In this document: positions 13,138 through 22,219 of the stretch, piece after piece | Layout: the number at the start of each line of letters is the position of its first letter | Numbering within the stretch: the first letter of the stretch is position 1 | NCBI RefSeq assembly: GCF_002865645.1 | Contig: NW_020194541.1 | Span: 909,181 to 973,180 of the forward strand | Source: Hyaloscypha bicolor E | Lineage: Eukaryota > Ascomycota > Leotiomycetes > Helotiales > Hyaloscyphaceae | Reading direction: 5' to 3' | Length of the DNA: 64,000 nt | Position numbers and translations under genes: made by a program | Notes under the pieces: generated by a model | Told to the model about the DNA's origin: nothing | Seen by the model: the letters and a program-made list of their open reading frames with translations, nothing else | Database searches by the model: none

Positions 13138-15299
13138 ATGGACCGATACCAATATGAGCCGCTGTCTTCAAGCGGCAAACAGATCCGACTCGTGATTCTA
13201 CACCCCCTCGTGCCGTCCCGCCCCGAGGAGATCCGGGTGAGCATCTTCGAAGCCCCCCTGGAAGCTGAACGCCGCGTCTTGTACAAAGAGTTTATGGCTT
13301 TATCGTACGTGTGGGGGGATACAAACGATAGACGAGATCTCATGCTCGTCGGTTAGGCGGCGATCCCACCCCCAAGCGTCTCTCAGTAACTGCCAATCTA
13401 GCGGAAGCACTGCCATACCTTCCATGGCCTGATAGTTGCAGGACCCTCTGGATCGATGCTATATGTATAAACCAGGAGGATATGGATGAACGAGCCGAAC
13501 AGGTGAAGTTAATGGTAGAGATATACACGTCGTCGAAACACGTGCTCGCGTGGCTCGGCCCGTCTACGCACGACAGCAATGTGGCCATGAACTTGCTGCA
13601 CTGGATCAGCGACTCAATCGACGTAGACTGGATGTCGTTCGAAATCCATAACAAGGAATTACAAAGGACCGGGGGCGCGGAGTTCATATACTTCAAGCTT
13701 CTCCTGGACCTGAACTTCAAGTTGCCCTGGGACGGCCCAGAATCCCAAGCCCTCGAGAGCCTGTTCAACCGGCCGTGGTTCGAGAGGCTGTGGATCCGGC
13801 AGGAAATCACTCTCGGGGCACATGGTGCCGCGTTGATATGCGGTTCCTCGTCGATCGACTGGACCGCGTTCCGCAAGGCAGCCATTTTTCTTAATAAGAA
13901 GATCAAGGACTCCAGTCATCCACGATTTGACCACTGGAGGGCGAGGACCGCACTCGTGTCCGATACCTGCCTACATGGTCAGACGTCGCTTGGGAAAATG
14001 CTCCGCCAAATGCAGCGGACGGCGTGCACGGATCCCCGCGATCGAGTCTACGGTATCATGGGCATTTTGCCGCCCGAGTCGCTCGGATTGGCGGAGAAGA
14101 TACGTCCTGACTACCGGAAACCCGTGGTGTTGGCCTACCAGGAGTTCCTCCTTGGCGAGATGGAGGTGACGGGCCGGGCCGACTTGTTGTCGGAGTGTCT
14201 CATGCCCAAAGACTTGTCTTCCACCTCCACCTCTACTTCCACCACCCCGACCTGGGCTCCCTCTTGGATCTCGAATTGGACTGTGAAGCGGGAGTGGGAC
14301 TTTCTGATGATGAACCAGAGCGCCGATGGCCAGTCGGCCGTGGCGGCCTTCTACGCGGATCAGGGAACGTTGCGAATCAAGGGCGTCCTCGTAGCCACTG
14401 TAGTCGACGTGCTGGAATTCCCACCACTATTCGTCGGCACGAAGGAGAGCAAGAACAACAATATTGCGGACCAGCCTCCAAGTACGCCACCAGTAGTGGC
14501 TCTTGTCAGGGAGATCGCGGAGAAGCTCGATCTCTCGGAGACAGCACATTACCGCCCATCACGCGGCAGTACCATCCTCGAAGCGCTCTGCTATGTATTC
14601 TCGGGCGGTGGCTTTCTCACGAACCACCTTTCGGCCGAGATGATTAACGTCGCCACGCCGAGCATGGCACAGTTCAAGCGCTTCGTTAGGTTCGCGCTCG
14701 AATTTAATGAGCATGATGCGTCCGCTCGAAAAGGGCCCGATCAGGAAGTCCTGCTATGTCTTGGCAGCATCCTCAACGCCTGCAGGGAGCGCGCGCTGCT
14801 CGTCACAAGGGAAGGCTATATCGGGGCAGGACCCGTAGCTGCACAACCTGGGGACAAGATTGCTGTGCTGCTGGGGTGTATGCGGCCCTTGGTCCTGCGG
14901 CGGCAAAAGAGGCTGAGGAATTTCACCACCACCAGCAGCGATACTGGACATGATGGTAATGCTAATACGTACGCTGTCGTCGGGCCCTGCAATTCACACG
15001 GCTTGAATTGGGGAGAGGCCTTGCTCGGCCCCCTACCGGACGGCGTGACTTTTATCTGGAACCCTTCTGGGCCTTATGGGGACGTGGGTCCTGCGTTTGG
15101 AAACAATCGCGCGGGAGAGGAGTGTGTAGCAGACCCTAGGGTTGACTGGGACTTGCTGAAAACTGACAGCAAGGAACACTCGTTTGTGCAGAGGGCGGCG
15201 GGTCCAGGTGAGGCGGAGGGAGTAACATACTATAGGAGGCCGGATGCGGCATACTTTGAAAGGAAGGGCGTTACATTGGAGAATCTCGATTTTGTCTAG
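13138..15299 (+). pseudogene. HET-domain (heterokaryon incompatibility) gene, frameshifted
   Basis: HET proteins drive cell death when incompatible hyphae fuse. The first frame (13138..13356) carries RLVILHP and then ALSYVWGD, the first HET core motif, and hits a TAG at 13354. The second core (LWIDAICINQEDMDERAEQV, from about 13444) and the third (RPWFERLWIRQE, about 13771) lie in another frame, which is open from 13356 and runs to 15299. No intron can bridge this without deleting the ALSYVWGD motif. Two extra bases near 13353-13355 would explain the shift. The long C-terminal part (DPRDRVYGIMGI, and near the end the typical VVGPCNSHGLNWGEALLG element) is intact, so the break is recent or is a sequencing error. 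GC content is clearly higher than in the flanking islands. Confidence 0.85.
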
Positions 15300-16226
15300 T
15301 GGCTGTGGAGTGTTGGTTGCCAAAATCGAAAAGGGGGATAGATAGGAGGAAGCAGGACAACGCGGTGAGGATAGAGTCGTCTCGTCGGTTTAAAGGATAA
15401 AAATTCGCCGTGCTCTTCGGTGCATACATTGTGGCTAGAAGATAGTTCTGGCCAGGTTTGTTGAAATGCAGTCGCTGAGTGCGAGCGCCCTGGAAATAAC
15501 TAAGGTAATCTCATCGAATTTAAACTAGCCATCGTGCTAATTCTAAGAGTTCTAAAGCTTATCTTACTAATACTAGAACCTTAAAAGGCTAGGGGCACGC
15601 TGTCACGCGCCTCCGGTGCGCAATAGCGTGCGAAGCTTATGCGTATATCTAGAGCGCGCACGTGTGTGCGTTAAGGATATACTTTTTTTAAGCGATTATA
15701 AGGGGTAAGAGAGGGACGTACTTCTTGCCTACCTTTTGTGCATGTACCGGGGGCTAAAGAATAGCTGAAAAGAAAGCCTTACTTTACGACAAAATTGCAA
15801 AAATTAGCTTGCTAAGTGCGGGGAAAGGGGGTTAGAAGGAAATCAAACTCTCAAATGCATAAGCACTTGTTCCAGGGTCTGCCCAGAGAGGGTGCTTATG
15901 CATTCTAATCAGAGTTGGCCTCCTACCATTACTGCTTTGGGCGTATATCCATGTTATAGGAATACTACGCGAACAAAACAGAAATTTTACAGGGGTTGGT
16001 AAGGGCACACTGTTTTTGTATCTATCCTCCCTTCCTTCTAACGGGTTAGTCACCATCGCTGTTCGGCTCAGGCGCTACTCACCCTCGCCTCACCCTCTGG
16101 TCAGGCTGTTTTAATTACGTGCCTGCTCTCCCTTCTAGTGACTAATCACGATTTACTTATATATTCGGTTCTGCCGTGGGAAAGTTGTCAACTCTACACG
16201 ACTACATTCGGGGACCACATCGACTC
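15300..16226. other. Intergenic with a short hairpin
   Basis: No gene seen. A perfect 13-bp inverted repeat (AATGCATAAGCAC at about 15855 and GTGCTTATGCATT at about 15891) forms a hairpin. It lies between a weak GTTAGAAGGAA inverted pair near 15831 and 16035, possibly a small foldback element. Confidence 0.4.
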
Positions 16227-16230
16227 CTGA

Positions 16231-16813
16231 GAGGGAAAATGTAAACCCCCCCGCGGGGGGGTCGATTAGGGCAGGGGTGTCGATAAACTTGTAATTGGCT
16301 ATCTAAGCTCTTCAAACATCTTAAATCATATTTTTAATATAAATATAAGCCAGCATATTATAAACCTAATATTATAATTATATGCTTTCTAACTTATAAT
16401 AAAAAATATTCTTAAAATAGAAATTTAATTTAAGCGAGTTTATATACTAATTAATTAAGTTCTAGTTTTTAAACCCTATAAAACTCTATAAATTAGGGGC
16501 TTATAAGGTTCTTATATTTGGTTTTAGGAACTTATTTGCTAAATTTCTAGGCTTTCTTAAGCTTGTCTTTAAACTATAAAATATAAAAAATTTAACTTCT
16601 TTAATTTAAAGAGCTATTATTAAATCAAATTTTATAAAAAAATTATATTTAATTAGCGCTTAATTAGCGCTATAAGAAATAAAACAAGCATTAAATTATA
16701 TTAAAGAAAAAGCTAGAGTTTTGGTATTCCTGTCCGAGCGCCTCTACTTTAGATTAGTCCGGCCCCCAATCGACACCTGGGGGGGCCGGGGGGGTCGTTT
16801 TACATTTTCCCTC
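16231..16813. mobile_element. Non-autonomous TIR transposon (MITE-like), 583 bp
   Basis: The left end reads GAGGGAAAATGTAAA followed by a C7 run. The right end carries the reverse complement (TTTACATTTTCCCTC at 16799..16813) followed inward by a related G/C-run block. The 4-bp sequence CTGA lies immediately outside both ends (16227..16230 and 16814..16817), a fitting target-site duplication. The interior is extremely AT-rich and codes for nothing, so a transposase would have to act in trans. The TIRs also share TGTCGAT-type sequence beyond the C-run, making them about 50 bp with interruptions. Superfamily not assigned. Confidence 0.75.
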
Positions 16814-17049
16814 CTGAGGCACCCAAATAGGATCCCCCAAAAATATATCGTTTAATCTCCAGGCAAAGCCTTTTCGCAATATAGCATGGCCTAGCACTTT
16901 TCAAGGAGTTTATCCAATAGCTGCCCCTCTAGAACTCGGCCTAGCCGTGCAAATCTATACCCGTCTATCCAAATTCTGACGCGGCTAGCACGACCTTACG
17001 CCCTCCTATGCCGGCCAGGCCAAATTCGCCCGTGTTGTTATCCCTTCGT
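16814..17049. other. Spacer between two transposon remnants
   Basis: Normal composition, no frame or motif recognised. Confidence 0.4.
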
Positions 17050-17163
17050 CCGGTGAGACATCGCCACATTAGCGCCGCACACGAATATCCCTAATTCGGA
17101 TTATGTTCTGGCTGAATTAGAGATTTTCGTATGCGGCCGTTAATGTGGCATATGTCTCACTGG
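17050..17163. mobile_element. Hairpin MITE, 114 bp
   Basis: Nearly the whole element is one inverted repeat. The left arm starts CCGGTGAGACATCGCCACATTA and the right arm is its diverged complement ending in TAATGTGGCATATGTCTCACTGG. The arms are about 48 bp each with a loop of about 15 bp and a handful of mismatches, mostly C/T or G/A. Such a near-perfect foldback is typical of very short MITEs. TSD not clear. Confidence 0.65.
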
Positions 17164-18935
17164 ATAAAGCTAAATTCTTTCTTTTTCATTTAATAATTAG
17201 TTTTTTTTAAAAAAAAAATCTTTCTTTCTTTCTTAAAAGAAATAAGTTATACTTAAAAAAAAATATTATAATATATTTTTTAAATTAAGAAATTAAAATA
17301 AAAAAGCTTATATTACTAAAATTTTAAATTAGATAAAAAAGAAAAGAAAGAGAAAAAACTCTCTTGAATATTATATAATTTATTAAAAATGTATTTCTTG
17401 GTCTTATAATAGCAGGATCGAGGCAATGGCCAGGGCTCAAAGATCCAAGAATCTCATGTATTGAAAATACTAGGCTAAAGAGAAGAAGGAGAGAGAGAGA
17501 GAAGGAAAGGGGATAAAAGAAGGGAAATATTAGCTAAAACCACTGAAACGCCGGCTAGCTAGGTGAAACCAGTCATGTGACAGCCACCCCCATATGGCCC
17601 CCAGCCAGCGCCGTCACAGGTCTGGTATAACCAGGCTCGGCAATAATACCTGAGGCATTAATACCGGTATTAATAGTATTAGGTATTTTTCAGGTATTAT
17701 AAGAATTAATACATATTAATATCTTATTAATTCTTACTCCTAAAAAATTATTTCTTTATTTTATTATTTTATTTATATAAGAATATATTTATATATAATT
17801 CCTTTTATTTCTAGTCTTTCTATTAAAAAATTTATTTACTATTATTAATAAAATTTAATAATATCTTAAATTTAAAATACCTCTTATATTTAGAGAATTA
17901 AGCCCCGTATTCGTATTTCTTATTAATGGAACGAGGCTCAAAGATCAATGATTTCCTATGTCTTGAGAATCTAAAGCTAAGGAGAGAAGGAGTGAGGTGT
18001 GGCAGTGGATAAGTAGGTATGGCCAAAACCACTGAAACGCCGAGCTTTGGAAGCGAGCTTGGTTTGAACCATAGCTTGGAACCTTAGCTGAAACCAACCC
18101 CTTTGGCTGAAACCACGTCCGTATCAACCATGTGACACCAGCCGTCACAATTAAGGTACTAAATATATAAGCAAGCCTTACAAAAATCTCAAAAGCTCAT
18201 TTCTACTTAAAATAGCCGCATTGAGATTAGTTTTAGCCTAAAGTATAAGATAAGTAGCTAGATAGAAAGCCTAAATCAAGGAGAATATTTATACTACTAA
18301 AAGTTTTCTAATAAGAGAAGTAGTTCGAAAGTTAATTATAATTAAAAGGGAAAATTAAGTTCAGGGAATTAATACTACTATTAATACTATTAATATCTTA
18401 TAATTCTGGCATTAATACGTATTAATACCGGAAATTTAGGTATTTTTACCGAGCCTGAGTATGACCTGACAAGGAAATAGTATAGCAGGAGCAGAGGCAG
18501 GAAAAGAGACTCGATTATATTAACTAAAGAGAGAAGAAGAAAAAAAGAGATCTCAGACTCTTATAAAGCTATAATCTCGCTAGTCTATGCGGCAGTGCCA
18601 CGTCCGCACGTGACACCATGTGACCTGTCTTCTTAACATAATTACTAGTAAATTTAGAAGGCTTTAGTAAATTAAAAAGAAATTATAAAAGTTATATAAT
18701 TAAATATTATTAAATATTTAATAGTTTTATAATAATTATAAATATAAATATAAGAATATATATTAGCCTCGTTAATAAAAAGCTTTTATAGAAGTTTATT
18801 ATATAAAGAATACTAGTTATATAGTTATATCTTTAAATAAGAAGAGAAGAGAGGTGTGGCATAAATAGCCGGAGCTAAATACAGTGAATGTGTCACGTGT
18901 AGTAAGCTCACGTGACCAATCTGCAGTTGCTATGG
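17164..18935. repeat. AT-rich repeat nest
   Basis: Long AT-rich runs with RIP-like composition. The nest contains the hAT-like element at 17632..18457. It also contains direct repeats of one unit: 17417..17590 and 17930..18150 share GGCTCAAAGATC and AAACCACTGAAACGCCG and end with a TGTGACA..CGTCACA motif. Related, more decayed fragments lie at about 18480..18635 and 18840..18925. No coding sequence seen. Confidence 0.6.
17632..18457. mobile_element. hAT-like non-autonomous element, RIP-mutated
   Basis: The ends are inverted: CAGGCTCGGCAATAATACCT at the left and the complement of CAGGCTCGGTAAAAATACCT at the right. The inward sequence TACCGGTATTAATA matches also. The 8 bp outside the ends, GGTATAAC (17624..17631) and AGTATGAC (18458..18465), match at six positions, and both differences are G/A, as RIP would cause. 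An 8-bp duplication and CAG ends are hAT features. The interior is non-coding and holds one copy of the AAACCACTGAAACGCCG unit. Confidence 0.6.
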
Positions 18936-19249
18936 TGTTGAAATTAGGGGCCTGAGGCCCCTAATAGGCTTAGTAAGCCCTGGAACCGAACGCCATGGGG
19001 CTGTGCACTAGCTTAATACCCTGTCCAGCTGGAATACCCTGTCCAGCTGGAATACCCTGTACGGCTGGAATACCCTGTATAGCTGTAATCGGTTCAGCTG
19101 GCATAGGGATTTAGTACATGTGACTTAGGGGGTTCAGGGCTATATATACGGGCTACTTACCACTGTAGAACAGCAGTCAATTCAGTATCGTTTACTTGGT
19201 TTACATTGCAAGCACGTGACCCTAGCTTTATTACTTAGCTAGTTCAACA
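18936..19249. mobile_element. Solo LTR of a retrotransposon, 314 bp
   Basis: Begins TGTTGAA and ends TTCAACA, the short inverted TG..CA termini of an LTR. The 5 bp on either side are both TATGG (18931..18935 and 19250..19254), as expected for a solo LTR after recombination. It holds a GC-rich stem near the start, four 18-bp tandem units (19015..19086) and a TATATATA box near 19141, as a retroelement promoter would. Alternative: the TGGAACCG after the right end could be a primer-binding site, making this a 5' LTR with a truncated body. No gag or pol was found downstream. Confidence 0.7.
19015..19086 (+). repeat. 18-bp tandem repeat, four copies
   Basis: Unit AATACCCTGTCCAGCTGG. The first two copies are identical; the third and fourth carry two to four changes. 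It lies in the upstream half of the LTR, where enhancer-like repeats are usual. Confidence 0.9.
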
Positions 19250-19254
19250 TATGG

Positions 19255-19791
19255 AACCGAGTAGTTATCGAAAGGATTCGTCGTCGTATCGTTAAAGGAG
19301 ATAATAGTGGATTTAATCTTAGCCCTAATCCTCTTAAAGGAGAGGCGTAATCGGTGGGCCGATTGCGACAGGTTTCCAGCTTGCACCACGAGGAGGTGTT
19401 GAGTCGTCGCAAGCCGTAGCTAGTTATTTAGGAACCTCCTCCTTCGCCCGATAATTGAGAATACTGGTTTTCTCGCCCCCCTTCGAGCATGAGGACAGGT
19501 GGGTCTTCAGGTGGTGCTGTACAGTACCCCGATGGACTTGGGCTGTATATTGAGAAGTTTTATCACCACTATTGAAGCAGGGCTAGGCCTATTTTGGCAA
19601 GACTCTCAATCTTAGACTTTAGTTTAGAAATTTACCGTATTTTTGAAGTCAACAAACCCTCTTAACCCTACCGCTACCCTAACTTAACGCCTTGACCCGC
19701 AACCCGCTAAGACCCGGTATCCGGCATCCGTTCCCACGGACTTAGGCAAGCGCCAACATCAAACCAAGGTTCTGTACTGCACCTGGTTCGT
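19255..19791. other. Flank of the LTR
   Basis: No gene seen. It could be retroelement leader if the LTR is not solo. A 28-codon frame at 19490 is too short to call. Confidence 0.4.
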
Positions 19792-20957
19792 TTATTTTGC
19801 GCAACACTGCTTTTGGTGGCGAGTGAGGTTCTTTTTTGCCGTGTACGATTTTGGACAGTTGCTGCAGGTGAAACTCAGATTACTCCTGGGCTTATGGTTA
19901 ATCCTGATATGCGCTTGGAGTTCTCGATCTTCTGCAGTTCCTTTCCAAGCACAGTAAATCGGGTAGTATGGGCACTGCTTCGGTTTTATGTGTGTCTTCA
20001 GGTGCTTTCTAAAAGCCGTTAGCGTCGAGGCCGCGGACGAATATAAGTAAGTTGAACGAACTTCAACTCGCCTGCAGTATACTCTTTGTGGGACTGACGG
20101 CAGTCAGGCCAAGAACAATAGCTCTTCATGTCTATAACTGGAGTTCTGCCGTTGTGTGATTCGGTTGTGGTAGTCGAGGCACTATAAGGAATGCAAGGGA
20201 ACTGAGGGGTTGCATTCTGGTATGCAGGAAATGAAGTATTGACGTGTGTTCTGTCGTCATGTCGAGTGAGACTGTTGTGACGATCTTGAGGAGGACTGAA
20301 CTGTGCAGAGAAGCTAGGCAGAAGAGCAGTAGAGTCGCCCTGCTGCATTTCATCTGGAATCTATGAATCTAGATGATGGATCCCCGAAGAGTTCACAGGG
20401 TTTTGGAAATTCAAAATAGTTCTTGTGCTCGGGCTGACGTGGTCGGGAGGTGGTTGGGCTTGGTATATTTGGGTAAGCTGGGCACCCACTACGCTGTCAA
20501 AAAGTGGCAGAGTATGCGGGACTGGCCATAGATGTTCACTAGTAATCGCCTCGGGCGCCTCAAATATGACTTGGGGGTAAGGAACTGGTGCTGGCAATGC
20601 ACTATCGCCCGCTGTAACTAGGATGTTGCTCAGCAAATACTTCACCTGGGATGGCAAACTGTAAAGGGGCATACTAGCTTCGCCTATCCGTTCCGCAACA
20701 TTCAAGGCCACGGTTCCACCTTCTGTGTATCCCACAGGCATACGCTCCTGGTACGGGTCAAGTTCTACGTTTTCTGTTGCCGTATTAGCCGCTTGGATCC
20801 AGAAGAGTGAATTTGAGACTGCTGGACTACTACTGGCCACAGAGAACAAGTGTAGTTCCAGATGCATTCCATAGTATATAGGCGACAATTCTCCATGCTT
20901 CTTACCTCCCAGGTCAAATTGCATACCAAAGTACGCCACAACGGTCGATTGATCCAT
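19792..20957 (-). CDS. C2H2 zinc-finger protein (probable transcription factor)
   Basis: Nuclear DNA-binding protein by its C-terminal fingers. Finger 1 is C-SWPD-C followed by GELKKHLKTH and is created by splicing 20062.. to ..20008 across a 53-bp intron (20009..20061, GCTAACGG branch, TTTTAG acceptor). Finger 2 is CPYYPIYC..ELQAHIRINH. Finger 3 is FTCSNCPKSYTAKKNLTRHQ. The upstream frame (20957..20364) is in the same phase but separated by a TAG at 20361. A 54-bp intron 20343..20396 (GTGAAC donor, TGCAG acceptor) would remove it in frame, giving exons 20397..20957, 20062..20342, 19792..20008 and 352 residues. Its branch site is weak, so the TAG may instead be a real nonsense change with the finger part starting at 20348. 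The N-terminal half matches no family I know. Confidence 0.65.
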
Positions 20958-22219
20958 TCTCCTAATAACCTTTAAAAGGGATGGACTTGAAGAGAGGCCA
21001 AGAAAGTTTAGAAAGGGTGAATATGTAAATACGCAGTGAATAATGACGGCAGAGTAGGGCTTTTCTTAGAGATGTTCCAAGTCTTGACGCCTGCCAGCTT
21101 CGCCCAATGCCCCATCATCCAAGTTCCCAGGGATTATAATATCTAAGGTCGGGAGCACCATGGGAGCCTTATAGCCTAGGAAAAGGAATCGATCTCCACA
21201 AAAGCGGGCAGAAATATGGTCGACTTCCACTCAAGTCATTCGTTAGCCAATGCGTTGTACACATAAAATTATTCTGGTGATATTCACCGAAAATGTTCTA
21301 ATTCGTCCTGCTTGTCACCAAATTGAAGTAGCCTTGCCGGTTCGCCTAGATCCAACGAGTTCATGGTCTCCAAATCGTTAGCTGCAATGCCCGCATGAGC
21401 CCTGCCACTAAAAAATGATGCATGCGCTGTAAGCCTCGCTATTTTCCACGATATGTGATGTGGCTTCAATCGGCTTGTTCCGGCCAAACTCACCGAGAAA
21501 TACAACATTCTATGTCGTCCTATCCCGAAGCGAAGAAGCCATGTCGGCATTACGGGCCACGTCTGCTTCTCTAACCTGGCAAATGAGCCATGTTTCCAAG
21601 GACAGCGACTGTGCGAGGCCTCCCTCTATGCACGAGGCCCAGACTTTCTGAATGCAAGAGGCCCCCGCTTATGCATGAGGCCCAGGCTTTCTGAATGCAG
21701 GAGGCCCCCGCCTATGCATGAGGCCACCCGCCTATGCAAAAGGTTCTCTGGTCCGCCAATTGTACTAAATCTGCCCACTACTCAGTATCTTTCGTCGCCA
21801 AAAAAGGAGGCAGAATTGCTAGAATTGGTCCAAATGTATTCTGGACTCGCCAAACGCGTTGAAGAGCACCAGAGGTGAGGCTTTATTGAGGATACTTGTC
21901 TAACTGTAAGATGCAGTGTGAGACGCATTTGTAGTATATTTGGGCGACGAAGATAATTGGCAAAAGAAGTAGGTGGTCAGCCAGAGGATCTACTTTCTAC
22001 TTAGGAACTCTTTGATCTCCTTTTTATTTTCGGTATATAAAGGCTATCTGCGATCTTCTGGAACATGATTGAGTAGTGAAAGGGTTAAGGAGACGACCGC
22101 TAATGTACCTATCCCTCTACCCTACACCACTATTTTTCATCTCCACTTCTACTATCGATACTTTAGTCCCTCACCTCTTCGCTATCCTACTCAGCTGTCA
22201 GTTACCGTAGTACGTCGCA
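20958..22219. other. Intergenic 1.26 kb
   Basis: Divergent promoter region of the zinc-finger and deaminase genes, with a compound minisatellite at 21615..21739. No supportable gene. Confidence 0.45.
21615..21739 (+). repeat. Compound minisatellite, GAGGCC..ATGCA units
   Basis: Six consecutive units each start GAGGCC and end ATGCA plus one base. Longer units contain CCAGRCTTTCTGA (24 bp) and alternate with units of about 19 bp containing CCCGCYT, so the true period is about 43 bp. It lies about 480 bp upstream of the deaminase start. Confidence 0.85.

Noticed and set aside
13482..15299. HET gene as an intact 605-codon gene starting at 13482
   Set aside because: That methionine lies inside the second HET core motif, and the first motif would be missing.
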